Shown here in pieces: positions 15,750 through 23,975 of a stretch of 64,000 nt of DNA. The translations under genes were made by a program, and so were the position numbers. The notes under the pieces are model-generated. The model made no database searches. It was not told where the DNA came from and saw nothing but the letters and a program-made list of their open reading frames with translations. How positions within the stretch are numbered: position 1 is the first letter of the stretch; each line of letters begins with the position of its first letter. The DNA is from Clostridium sp. 1001271st1 H5 (lineage in GTDB: Bacteria; Bacillota; Clostridia; Lachnospirales; Lachnospiraceae), in assembly GCF_005845215.1 (NCBI RefSeq), contig NZ_SPHO01000014.1, forward strand, positions 1 through 64,000. The letters run 5' to 3'.

Positions 15750-18515
15750 CTATCCCAGGAACTTCCTCAGCACCCGGTTCAGTTCCCCCATCTCAAGGGG
15801 CTTTGCCAGATAGTCGTCAATCCCTGCATTGGCAGCCTTCCTTCTGTCCTCTGCAAAGGCATTGGCTGTCATGGCTGTAATAGGAATAGTCACTCCCATA
15901 CTTCGTATTTGACGGGACGCTTCATACCCGTCCATTCGCGGCATCATAATATCCATGAAAATCAAATCATAGGTTTCAGGAGATGCCTTTTCCAAAATTT
16001 CCACGGCTTCCAGGCCGTCAGAAGCATAATCAACAGCAAGCCCGGTATGTGCCAATATAGTCCCCGCAATCTCCCGGTTGATTTCATTATCCTCCACCAG
16101 CAGGACCCGCCGGTTTTCATAATGAAGCTCCTGGTCTGTCCGGGACTCATCGTTCCTGCTGCTGGTGTCAATCTCAAGACAAAAGGATACCGTAAATTCC
16201 GTTCCCTGGCCCAGCTGGCTTTCCACATGAATCTCTCCGCCAATCATATCCACGATATGCTTCACAATGGACAGTCCCAGTCCAGTGCCTTCCAGCTTGC
16301 TGTCCGTACTGCTGTGTTCACGTTCAAACGGCTCGAACAGGTGCTGCTGGAATTCCTTGCTCATGCCTCTTCCATTGTCGCTGACCTTCAGCTGATACGC
16401 AGCCTGGTTTTCCTGACTGCATTCCTGTTCAGTCACCCTGACTCGGACCCATCCCCCGGGCCTTGTGAATTTGATTGAATTATTAATCAGATTCATGACA
16501 ATACGGTTTAGATGGTACATATCCCCAATCACATTGTCATGACGGATTCCGGACATATCCATCTCAAATGACAGGGATTTATCCCTGGCCTGCTGTTCCA
16601 TCATGCTGCCCATCTCCTGCAGCATTTCCGATATCCGGAATGCATCTTCCTTTTGCGTGAATTTTCCTTCCTCAATGGCACTCATATCCAGCACATCATT
16701 GATAATGGAGAGCAGATGAATGGATGATTTCTTGATTTGGCGGACACATTTGCGCATCTGGTCCAGGTTATCCTCCTCCATCTCAGCTATGGTGGCCATG
16801 CCGATAATTGCATTCATGGGGGTTCGGATATCGTGAGAAACATTGGCCAGAAAATCCGTTTTGGCCTGGTTTGCAATTTCTGCTTCATTCAGGGCTATCC
16901 TGATTCTGTGGTGATACCTTCTCTGAATAAAGGTGGCCGTACACAGGATTCCAAATACAGCCAAAAAGAAAAACATGCCCACAACCAAAAAGGGATATTC
17001 ATAAAATAAGCGTATCAGACTGAAAGGCCGTTCCCCCAGTTCCGTATTTCTCCGAACCACACTTTCTGTATAGTACTCATCCAGACTATTCACACCCTTA
17101 TTTAAGATGGTAAGCAGACATGAATCCAAATCATTTCTGACTCCGAGGCAGAAACGTTCGTAGTGAGGCGTAAGAACCGTTGCCAGTTCATTGTGCACAT
17201 CGTCGTACACATACCGCTCCGCCTGATACGTATAAGTATAATATCCGTCCGCCGCCCCGGTCCGCACCGCATCCAGGCAGTCCTGGGCAGAATCATAATA
17301 ACAGACCCGGGCATCTCCTATCAGACCAGATAAAGCTGTGGTTGACGCTGAGCCGGGACCAATGGCTGCTACCCGTTCCATTTTACCGTTAAACTGTTTG
17401 CGGATGACCCATGAAAAATCCGTGGTCAGATAGCTGTCCGTAATTTCCATGCCCATGGATTCTGCCTTTGAAAAATCATCGTGGACATCTATGCATATAT
17501 CCGCCCGGCGGGTATTCAGCAGCTCTACATACTCCGTCCTGCTGGCTGTTTCCATGATTTCGTACCGGATGCCTCCCCTTCCTGCTATTTCGGCAAACAA
17601 GTCCGGCATGATTCCTCTGGCCTCTCCCTTCTCAAACCAGGAATATGGATAACGGTCCGGATTTACTGCAACACGGAACACCCGGTCCCCCTCACTGTCC
17701 AGAAAGTCCTGCTCATCCGCAGTCAGATGAAGCTGTCCTCCCATATCCCTCTGGTAATACTTACTGTAGAGCCGCTCCCTCCACTTAGGAGAATCCGCAT
17801 CCAGCTTCATGACAGCGTCGTTTACCATGGCCAGCCGCTTTTCATCTCCTTTTTTCACCATCACATAAAAGGGAACGTCCTCAAATGTCTCTATAATCCA
17901 TTCCTCTTTTAATGACCTGAGGTCGCTGGTCAGTGCGCTGTCCACAGTGCCGTCGTGAAGCGCCTTTATCAGCTCTGAATCAGATGGAAAATACTGGGTG
18001 ACATAACCGAATCCATGGTCCCTGGCAAAATCCGCAAAACGCTGGTTTCTGATATTGTCAGATACCATTCCCACGCACATCCCGTTGTAGGTAGGATAGT
18101 TTCCTGCTGCTATTTTGTTGTTCCCGGCCCTGACCGTCAGGATGGTATTACTGGTTCCTATATCACGCTCGGAAAAATCAAACCTCTCCATACGGTCCGG
18201 CGTCTTTTCGGCCGAGGTAAGGATATCCAGCTCTCCGGACTCCAGCATTTCCAGCATTTCACTCCAGGTTTTTTCATAACCTGCATATTCGTATGTAACA
18301 TACTCATAACGGGCCAGCAGCTGTAAAACCTCATAACCATAGCCCTTCCTGTTTCCCTGGGCGTCCATCTCATGATATCCCTCATGTTCAAAGAAGCCCA
18401 CCCGAAGCCTGTCTGGTTTTCCGCTTTCCTGCCCGTAAGATACCATGTCCATGGCCAGCAATATAAATGCTGTACACAAAAAAACAGTCATCCGGATGCT
18501 GGATTTTTCTCTCAT
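15750..18515 (-). CDS. BvgS-like hybrid sensor kinase with two periplasmic-binding-type domains
   Basis: 921 residues from the ATG preceded by ATAGGAGGGCG; an upstream in-frame ATG has no ribosome site. A signal/anchor segment is followed by two family-3 solute-binding (Venus-flytrap) domains, about residues 30-250 and 265-490. A transmembrane helix lies near 505-530, HisKA (HDIRTP) near 565, HATPase_c (DNGRGM, GTGLGL), and a receiver near 780-915 with its Asp in FMDIMMPRMDG. There is no Hpt domain, unlike BvgS. It probably senses amino acids or similar small polar ligands. It is monocistronic with its own terminator. No partner regulator is adjacent. Confidence 0.92.
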   Translation of the reverse strand: MREKSSIRMTVFLCTAFILLAMDMVSYGQESGKPDRLRVGFFEHEGYHEMDAQGNRKGYGYEVLQLLARYEYVTYEYAGYEKTWSEMLEMLESGELDILTSAEKTPDRMERFDFSERDIGTSNTILTVRAGNNKIAAGNYPTYNGMCVGMVSDNIRNQRFADFARDHGFGYVTQYFPSDSELIKALHDGTVDSALTSDLRSLKEEWIIETFEDVPFYVMVKKGDEKRLAMVNDAVMKLDADSPKWRERLYSKYYQRDMGGQLHLTADEQDFLDSEGDRVFRVAVNPDRYPYSWFEKGEARGIMPDLFAEIAGRGGIRYEIMETASRTEYVELLNTRRADICIDVHDDFSKAESMGMEITDSYLTTDFSWVIRKQFNGKMERVAAIGPGSASTTALSGLIGDARVCYYDSAQDCLDAVRTGAADGYYTYTYQAERYVYDDVHNELATVLTPHYERFCLGVRNDLDSCLLTILNKGVNSLDEYYTESVVRRNTELGERPFSLIRLFYEYPFLVVGMFFFLAVFGILCTATFIQRRYHHRIRIALNEAEIANQAKTDFLANVSHDIRTPMNAIIGMATIAEMEEDNLDQMRKCVRQIKKSSIHLLSIINDVLDMSAIEEGKFTQKEDAFRISEMLQEMGSMMEQQARDKSLSFEMDMSGIRHDNVIGDMYHLNRIVMNLINNSIKFTRPGGWVRVRVTEQECSQENQAAYQLKVSDNGRGMSKEFQQHLFEPFEREHSSTDSKLEGTGLGLSIVKHIVDMIGGEIHVESQLGQGTEFTVSFCLEIDTSSRNDESRTDQELHYENRRVLLVEDNEINREIAGTILAHTGLAVDYASDGLEAVEILEKASPETYDLIFMDIMMPRMDGYEASRQIRSMGVTIPITAMTANAFAEDRRKAANAGIDDYLAKPLEMGELNRVLRKFLG

Positions 18516-18826
18516 TCGCCCTCCTATATACCATGAATTCCTGTACATTTCTGAAAATAGTATAACATATCACTGGTAATAATAAAAATGTTATTTTATA
18601 TTATCCGGATTCGCTGTCTCAGGACCCGTTGCTTTAAAGCTGGCTGCGTTTGCCATTTTACCCTCCGGCAGCTTTTCATTACAGAACATATCCTAAAAAG
18701 TAACGGCTTATTCCAATGTTCCCTGTTCCATACCAAAAATATTGAAATAAATATATTTTCATGATAAACTGATAAATAATCTTTGTTGCCCGATGGATGC
18801 AAAATGAAGGAAAAAGAGGAAATTAG
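18516..18826. promoter_or_regulatory. Divergent promoter region
   Basis: About 310 AT-rich bp between the BvgS-like kinase and the GGDEF gene. Minus strand: an extended -10 (TGTTATACT, hexamer at 18564-18559) lies about 45 nt before the kinase ATG. Plus strand: TTGAAA at 18742-18747 and TAAACT at 18765-18770 with 17 bp between, about 57 nt before the GGDEF ATG. No small gene was seen. Confidence 0.5.
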
Positions 18827-19756
18827 ATGGTAAATGCAGCTACAGCCATGGAAGCAGTACATCAGCTGATTCGCGCATATGAGGCATTGGATATAGAAGG
18901 GGTACTCCGTCTTCTGACAAAGGATGTTGTCTGGATTGGCACCGGATGGCACGAACATTGCTTTGGGAAGGCTGAGGTCCTGCCTCTGCTGAAGGATGAT
19001 TTCCTTGGCAATCCAACGCCTTATTCAGTAAAAATCCTGGACATACGTGAAACAATGCTGAAGCCGGACGTGTCCTCCATCTTTGCGCTTATGAGCTTTT
19101 CCAGAGGCAGTGAACTGAGCCTGTCTGTTGAATCACGCTGCACCTATGTATGTGTTGAAACAGAGGATGGATATAAAATCTCCTCCTGGCACTGCTCCGT
19201 GGGCACTGCTCTGCTGGACAAGGATGAGTATTTTCCTGTTAAATTCGCTAACAACATTATGCAGAAGGCCAGAGAGGACACCCTGACCCATCTGATGAAC
19301 CGGGCCAGTTTTGAAGAGCTTGCTTCCAGTTATCTCCTGACCCGTTCCGACTCCATGGCCTGCATACTGATTGACCTGGATAATTTTAAATATGTCAATG
19401 ACCAGTACGGCCATAGCTGCGGCGACAGCGTCCTGAAACTGGCAGCCGCACAGCTGCTCCAATCCTTTGGGGACACTGCCTCCATTGCCAGGCTGGGAGG
19501 GGATGAATTTGTGGTGCTGGTTCCCTCCGTGGAAAAGGAGGAGGACGTAATCCAATGCGTGACCGGTTTCCTTTCCCGCTTTTCCCAGCCCATAACCCTG
19601 AACACCCAGCTCTACACACCTTCTGCCAGCATCGGGGTATTCTTCCGGCAGGAAGGACAGCAGATACGCTACAAACAATGCTATGAAAAAGCGGATGCCG
19701 CCATGTATCAGGCAAAAAAAGACGGGAAAAACACATGGAAAATCCTGAGGAACTGA
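18827..19756 (+). CDS. NTF2/SnoaL-like sensor fused to a GGDEF diguanylate cyclase
   Basis: 309 residues. Residues 1-130 look like an NTF2/SnoaL-type alpha+beta cone (AVHQLIRAYEALDIEGVL, DVVWIGTG, SRCTYVCVETEDGYKISSWH), the fold used by many small-molecule pockets. Residues 145-309 are a GGDEF domain with DTLTHLMNRASF, DLDNFKYVND and an intact GGDEF in RLGGDEFVVLV. The RxxD inhibitory site is absent (GDTA at that place). The protein is soluble. An AAAGAGG site lies 7 nt before ATG and a good promoter lies upstream. It probably makes c-di-GMP in response to a ligand bound by the N-terminal domain. The gene stands alone. Confidence 0.88.
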   Translation: MVNAATAMEAVHQLIRAYEALDIEGVLRLLTKDVVWIGTGWHEHCFGKAEVLPLLKDDFLGNPTPYSVKILDIRETMLKPDVSSIFALMSFSRGSELSLSVESRCTYVCVETEDGYKISSWHCSVGTALLDKDEYFPVKFANNIMQKAREDTLTHLMNRASFEELASSYLLTRSDSMACILIDLDNFKYVNDQYGHSCGDSVLKLAAAQLLQSFGDTASIARLGGDEFVVLVPSVEKEEDVIQCVTGFLSRFSQPITLNTQLYTPSASIGVFFRQEGQQIRYKQCYEKADAAMYQAKKDGKNTWKILRN

Positions 19757-19786
19757 ATATTTTATACAAAAGGCTTTTAGTCAAGA

Positions 19787-19987
19787 CCACCGGCTTAGCC
19801 GGTGGCTTGCTCTGCCCCTATAAGGGGCTGTTACCTGCTTACGCCCGGAAGGCGCACTGAAAAGTCTGCCTGCTGCACCACATTCTCAGCTGCCCTTAAA
19901 AGGGCATGTTCAGTGCTTCCTTACTCCGGCTTTGCCCCAATAGGGGCTTACTGGTTTGCTTTGACTTCCTACTGACTCTTAAGAGTC
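19787..19987. repeat. Cluster of five short perfect palindromes at the IS right end
   Basis: Perfect inverted repeats lie at 19787-19805, 19814-19828 (GCCCC-TATAA-GGGGC), 19891-19906 (TGCCCTTAAAAGGGCA), 19934-19947 (GCCCCAATAGGGGC) and 19974-19987 (GACTCTTAAGAGTC), all 3' of the transposase gene. The last touches the tnpA stop codon. The outermost is the terminal foldback. The others may fold the transcript or regulate transposase expression. Confidence 0.65.
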
Positions 19988-20461
19988 CTACTTCTTGTTT
20001 TTCTTCACCGGCTCGCCCGTAAACGGGTCTATGTACTCTACTAACGACATCTGGTCATATTCCAAGTCCTCTTTTATCTGATTTTGGATGTATGCCTTTA
20101 TTGCCGCCGTATTCTTTCCTACTGTGTCCACATAATATCCACGGCACCAAAAATGACGGTTTCCGTACTTATACTTTAGATTCGCATGCTTCTCGAATAT
20201 CATGAGCGAACTTTTTCCCTTGAGATAACCCACCACCTCTGATACTGAATATTTGGGTGGAATGCTTACCAGCATATGAATATGATCTGGCATACATTGT
20301 GCCTCGATTATCTCAATCCCTTTTCTTCGACATAATGTCCCAAGGATTTGTCCTACATCTGCCTTGATATCTTTATAGATTACCTGTCTACGATATTTTG
20401 GTGCAAAAACCAGATGATACTTGCAATCCCATTTTGTATGCGCTAAACTATTATTGTCCAT
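19988..20461 (-). CDS. tnpA: IS200-type Y1 transposase TnpA
   Basis: 157 residues, the usual size for this family. The HUH pair is at His60 and His62 (PDHIHMLV), and the catalytic Tyr is expected at Tyr124 in AYIQNQ with Gln128. It cuts and joins single-stranded ends during transposition. All key residues are present and the frame is intact, so it may be active. The C-terminus has a Lys-rich tail. There is no accessory tnpB in the element. Confidence 0.95.
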   Translation of the reverse strand: MDNNSLAHTKWDCKYHLVFAPKYRRQVIYKDIKADVGQILGTLCRRKGIEIIEAQCMPDHIHMLVSIPPKYSVSEVVGYLKGKSSLMIFEKHANLKYKYGNRHFWCRGYYVDTVGKNTAAIKAYIQNQIKEDLEYDQMSLVEYIDPFTGEPVKKNKK

Positions 20462-20593
20462 TTTGGACCTCCTGTGCTTTTTTATTTGTGGTTTGCAGAC
20501 CTACATCTAGTTTAGCACAGGAGTTGCTTTTATCTGAAGATATCCCCTCCACCTGCAGAGCAGGTGGTTTATTTTTACTGTGACACAATGTAA

Positions 20594-20625
20594 AAGACCT
20601 CCGGGGTTTTCACCCCGAAGGTCTT
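20594..20625 (-). terminator. Terminator of yceD-rpmF
   Basis: Stem AAGACCTtCGGGGT with ACCCCGgAGGTCTT around a 4-nt loop, followed by TTTACA on the minus strand. It lies 40 nt downstream of the rpmF stop. Confidence 0.85.
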
Positions 20626-20664
20626 AATTCTACTACATTTTTACGACGCAAAGATTATGAAAAA

Positions 20665-20847
20665 TTAATCTTCAACGCTTACGATTTCTCTCTTGTTGTA
20701 AGAACCGCAAGCCTTGCAAACTCTATGAGGCATCATCAGGGCACCGCACTTGCTGCACTTTACCAGATTTGGAGCGCTCATCTTCCAGTTTGCTCTACGG
20801 CTGTCTCTTCTAGCTTTAGAAGATTTATTCTTTGGACAGATAGACAT
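20665..20847 (-). CDS. rpmF: 50S ribosomal protein L32
   Basis: 60 residues with the typical basic N-terminus (CPKNKSSKARRDSRRANW) and a four-Cys zinc ribbon (CSKCG with CKACG), the zinc-binding version of L32. The ribosome site GGAGGTG lies just before ATG. It follows the yceD gene by 3 nt, the standard yceD-rpmF pair. Confidence 0.97.
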   Translation of the reverse strand: MSICPKNKSSKARRDSRRANWKMSAPNLVKCSKCGALMMPHRVCKACGSYNKREIVSVED

Positions 20848-20850
20848 GGT

Positions 20851-21378
20851 TTACACCTCCTTCGACTGTTTAAAAATATCCTGGATAACTGACATCCTTG
20901 GGTCAAGTGGCCTATTATCGCAGTCACAAGTCTCATGGTTGAGATTTGTGCCACATCTATCACAGATTCCCTTACAGTCTTCACTGCAGAGAACCGCCAT
21001 AGGCAGGTTCAAGGTTAACTCATTACCAACCAGCTGGTCGATATCCAGTTTATAACCATTTACGTAGGGCTGCTCGTCCAATTCTTCCACCCGTTCTTCA
21101 TCACTCTGGTTCATGTCCAGTTCCTGGTCAATCTCCAGATGGAAAGGAACTCTTACAGGGTCAAGACATCTGGCGCATGGCATAATCAGAACCAAATCAA
21201 CGGTTCCGGCTATGGTCAGCTTCTTATCTCCTTTGTTTGTTATCACGAATGATAACGGTCCCTTCTCTGCAATGTCGTATACAGCGTCGGCCATCCTGAA
21301 CTGGTTCATCTCAAGCTCAGGCGTATATGTTTTGGACTTTCCCTCAACAGGAAACAGCTCAGATAAGTTAATTAGCAT
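20851..21378 (-). CDS. yceD: DUF177/YceD family protein
   Basis: 175 residues of the YceD family, linked to 23S rRNA accumulation and nearly always upstream of rpmF. Cys residues in CARCLDPV and in the C-terminal CSEDCKGICDRCG cluster fit the metal-binding version of the family. It is translationally close to rpmF (3-nt gap), so the two are one operon. A TTAGGAGG site precedes the start. Confidence 0.93.
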   Translation of the reverse strand: MLINLSELFPVEGKSKTYTPELEMNQFRMADAVYDIAEKGPLSFVITNKGDKKLTIAGTVDLVLIMPCARCLDPVRVPFHLEIDQELDMNQSDEERVEELDEQPYVNGYKLDIDQLVGNELTLNLPMAVLCSEDCKGICDRCGTNLNHETCDCDNRPLDPRMSVIQDIFKQSKEV

Positions 21379-21434
21379 ATTAACCTCCTAATACGCATCT
21401 CTTGCATTATACATACCATTGCACATTTTGTCAA

Positions 21435-22463
21435 CTATATTTCCGTTTTTTTTCCAGAAGATTGACGTCGAATTTTGTTCTTATACTGCTTTACCGTCAT
21501 ATTTTCAAACTTTTTGAAAACTTTGCTGAAATAGCTGCTTTCATTGTAGCCCAAACGGAATGCAACCTCTGCAATACTGTCCTCTGTAAAGTAAAAATAG
21601 CCCTTGGCCAGATGCAGTTTTCTCATATGAAGATACTCCGTGACACTGACCTTGAACTGCTCCCTGAATATACGGCTCAGATAACCCTGGCTGATTGCGC
21701 AGTTCTCAATAATACGGTTGAGGGTGATATCCTCTTTTATATGTTTCTCTATATAAATAAAAATATTCTCCAGCAGCGGATAACGGCCAATGCTGTTTTG
21801 CCGGAACAGATAATCCATGACCCTGAAAAGCCAGAGCTCAGATGTCTTTCGGTCCGGAATCAGCACCTCGTTGATTGGAAACAGCTCCGATATGTTCCCG
21901 CTGTCGCCGTACATGCTCCTGGTATTTAACAGGTTCTGCCCCAGATAGGTAAACAGTTTAATCAAACGGACGGAATCCTCTCCGGCAATTGCGTAAATCT
22001 CATCTATTACGTCGGATATCCCGCCATAAAAATCCCCGAAATCCTTATTCCGAAGATAGGAAGCAAGGGTTTCCAGCTGGTTCTGCACGGAATCCTCATG
22101 CTCTGTTTTATAGTTTTCCAGGATTTTCCTCAGGCAGCTGTATGTAATCGGCTTTTCCAGAACATCCTTAATCTGGCTCTGGGCCGCGCTGCGAATCAGG
22201 ACATTGGCCGCATGGGCGGAAAGGATATATATACTAATCCCGGGATTGGACTGATGAATGATTCTGCTGGCCTCCAGGCCGGTGATTCCCGGCATCTGCA
22301 TGTCCATGAATACAATATCAATTACATCCTCTTTGCAGGCCCGCACCGCACTCTCGCCGGTGCCTGTCATGGAAACCACTTTGAAAGCACTGTCCTTTGC
22401 AATCATCACATTCAACGCTTCGCGCATCAGTATATCATCATCTGCTATCAAAACCCTGTACAT
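21435..22463 (-). CDS. AraC-type response regulator, likely microcompartment locus regulator
   Basis: 342 residues: a receiver domain (acidic pocket ADDD at 7-10, phosphoacceptor Asp54 in FMDMQMPG, Lys in EKPI), a middle segment, and a C-terminal AraC double helix-turn-helix (AISQGYLSRIFREQFKVSVTEYL, VAFRLGYNESSYFSKVFKKF). It starts 2 nt after the stop of the PocR sensor gene, so the pair is one operon. Its place next to the diol-dehydratase microcompartment genes suggests that it activates them, as PocR/AraC proteins do for pdu. The inverted repeats found at 39291-39338 and 47891-47939 are candidate binding sites. Confidence 0.92.
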   Translation of the reverse strand: MYRVLIADDDILMREALNVMIAKDSAFKVVSMTGTGESAVRACKEDVIDIVFMDMQMPGITGLEASRIIHQSNPGISIYILSAHAANVLIRSAAQSQIKDVLEKPITYSCLRKILENYKTEHEDSVQNQLETLASYLRNKDFGDFYGGISDVIDEIYAIAGEDSVRLIKLFTYLGQNLLNTRSMYGDSGNISELFPINEVLIPDRKTSELWLFRVMDYLFRQNSIGRYPLLENIFIYIEKHIKEDITLNRIIENCAISQGYLSRIFREQFKVSVTEYLHMRKLHLAKGYFYFTEDSIAEVAFRLGYNESSYFSKVFKKFENMTVKQYKNKIRRQSSGKKTEI

Positions 22464-22465
22464 GA

Positions 22466-23797
22466 CTACTCAGTCCTTTCTTCATAATGCTCCGGCCACA
22501 GTAAGATACTTTTCGAACCCTTGTTTCTGTAATTCTCTGTAATAATGCTGTACTCCTTTCCAAACAGTCTCTTCATCTTCTCCTTTGCGTATTCCATGCC
22601 TATTTTAATATAACGGCCTTCATGTTTTTCCTTGTAGGCTTCATACCTGATATCCAATTCAGCTTCCGTCAGTCCCGGTCCTGTATCGCTTATCTCCAGA
22701 ATCACATTGCCGTTTCGCACATAACCGGACACTGTGATTTCCCCGCCTTCCTTTTTCAGCATCACGCCGTTATAAAAGGCGTTTTGCATAAAGGGCATTA
22801 ATATATCCGAGGGCATCTTCTGCATATGCAGTTCCTTCGGCACCTGAATGGAATACTTCAGCCTGTCCCCTGTCTTCTTTTTCTGGAATAACAGATACTG
22901 CTCCGCATGTTCCAGCTCCCCTGAAATATGGACAAAGGTGCCTTTTTCCGTGTACTTATATTTTATATAGTCAATATAGGAGGTCAGCAGTTCATTTGTC
23001 CTGCCGGCTTCTTCTATGATAGTAAGATTGAGCAGCGATGTCAGCATATCCAAAAGCTCATATTGATTGCTCTGCATCTCCAGCTCCAGTACCTGCCTGT
23101 TAAGTTGTGTGATTTCCTTGGCATAGCTGTGGTTCAATGCCTGTATCTTTTTAATCCGTTTCTTTAGAATATCTTCCTGAAGGTGCTGGCTGACCTCATT
23201 TTCGCTCAGCTGGTTGATTACCAGAAATACCAGGTTTGCTATATCCAGAAATTTTTCATATGAATAGAAGGGAATCTCCTCCAGCAGGGGTCTGTATTCC
23301 GCTACTGCCTCGTCTGCCCTGGCGGCATGCATAACGGATGACAGTCTGCTGACAGATTCCGGGGCATCGCTGCATCGTATCTGCCCCCCGATAAAACCGC
23401 CCAGATAATGACCGCGGACAATGATTGGAATGGCCACTTCCAATAGTCCGCAGGGGCAAAAGTACACGTTTGTCTTTTGTGTAACCGCTGCCTGGATGGA
23501 GCCAAAGGCATCCGAGGATTTACACCGTTCCATTGCCTCCGGGTTATTGCGGACCTTTTCGCAGTAGCGTGAAAAGGAAGTAGCCGATGTAATAGGGTCC
23601 CCCTTGAAATCCACTGTGATAAAGGCCAGTCCGGTTGCCTTGGAAAGACTCTCCTGTATTGTCTCCAGCTTCTCTTTTCCGAACAGGTGGATGATATCCA
23701 GCTGATTGATACTGTTTTCCTCATTCATGCTGAGATATTCATCCAATGCATCTGGTTCCATCTCATCCACATGCATCATCTTATGATATTCTGCCAT
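22466..23797 (-). CDS. PocR-domain sensor kinase-like protein without the usual phosphoacceptor His
   Basis: 443 residues. Residues 30-195 form a PocR-type ligand domain with conserved Cys (Cys79, Cys92, Cys114, Cys116 in YFCPCGLLEVAIP). A coiled coil spans 200-245. The kinase part is of the YesM/LytS class, with an N-box (MQNAFYNG) and DTGPG. In that class the phosphorylated His sits in QxNPHF. Here the aligned text is QSNQYE (Tyr246), so the His is missing. There is no membrane segment, so it senses a cytoplasmic ligand such as propanediol, which PocR domains are known to bind. It is co-operonic with the AraC response regulator. Confidence 0.85.
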   Translation of the reverse strand: MAEYHKMMHVDEMEPDALDEYLSMNEENSINQLDIIHLFGKEKLETIQESLSKATGLAFITVDFKGDPITSATSFSRYCEKVRNNPEAMERCKSSDAFGSIQAAVTQKTNVYFCPCGLLEVAIPIIVRGHYLGGFIGGQIRCSDAPESVSRLSSVMHAARADEAVAEYRPLLEEIPFYSYEKFLDIANLVFLVINQLSENEVSQHLQEDILKKRIKKIQALNHSYAKEITQLNRQVLELEMQSNQYELLDMLTSLLNLTIIEEAGRTNELLTSYIDYIKYKYTEKGTFVHISGELEHAEQYLLFQKKKTGDRLKYSIQVPKELHMQKMPSDILMPFMQNAFYNGVMLKKEGGEITVSGYVRNGNVILEISDTGPGLTEAELDIRYEAYKEKHEGRYIKIGMEYAKEKMKRLFGKEYSIITENYRNKGSKSILLWPEHYEERTE

Positions 23798-23902
23798 CTG
23801 ATTAATCCCTCTCTCTATGCCTGTAATTGTTATTTTAGCATCTTTTTACCATTTAAACAATCATAATCCGACCAGGGGCAAAGTGGTGTAGCGGCGTATG
23901 GA

Positions 23903-23939
23903 AAAAGGCCGTGCCAGCTCCTTTTGGGCAGCACGGTCT
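23903..23939 (-). terminator. Terminator at the end of the microcompartment operon
   Basis: Stem GACCGTGC with GCACGGCC around a 16-nt loop, followed by TTTTTCC on the minus strand, 37 nt after the alcohol dehydrogenase stop. It separates the operon from the two-component genes. Confidence 0.75.
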
Positions 23940-23975
23940 TATGTCCAGCTCGTCATAAGGCATCTTTTCTGTCAA

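Larger units (their letters stand above)
19781..20577 (-). mobile_element. IS200/IS605-type insertion sequence (IS200 group, tnpA only)
   Basis: The limits are set by the outermost perfect hairpins: CCACCGGC/GCCGGTGG at 19787-19805 and CCACCTGC/GCAGGTGG at 20549-20567. These are the subterminal foldback structures expected at the ends of a single-strand transposing IS. Between them lie the transposase gene and a hairpin-rich stretch of about 180 nt. No target duplication is expected for this family. Exact ends are approximate. No tnpB or omega RNA partner is present. Confidence 0.8.

Noticed and set aside
19787..19987. CRISPR-like array from repeated palindromes near the IS
   Set aside because: The palindromes differ in sequence and spacing and there are no equal direct repeats or spacers; they belong to the IS200 end.
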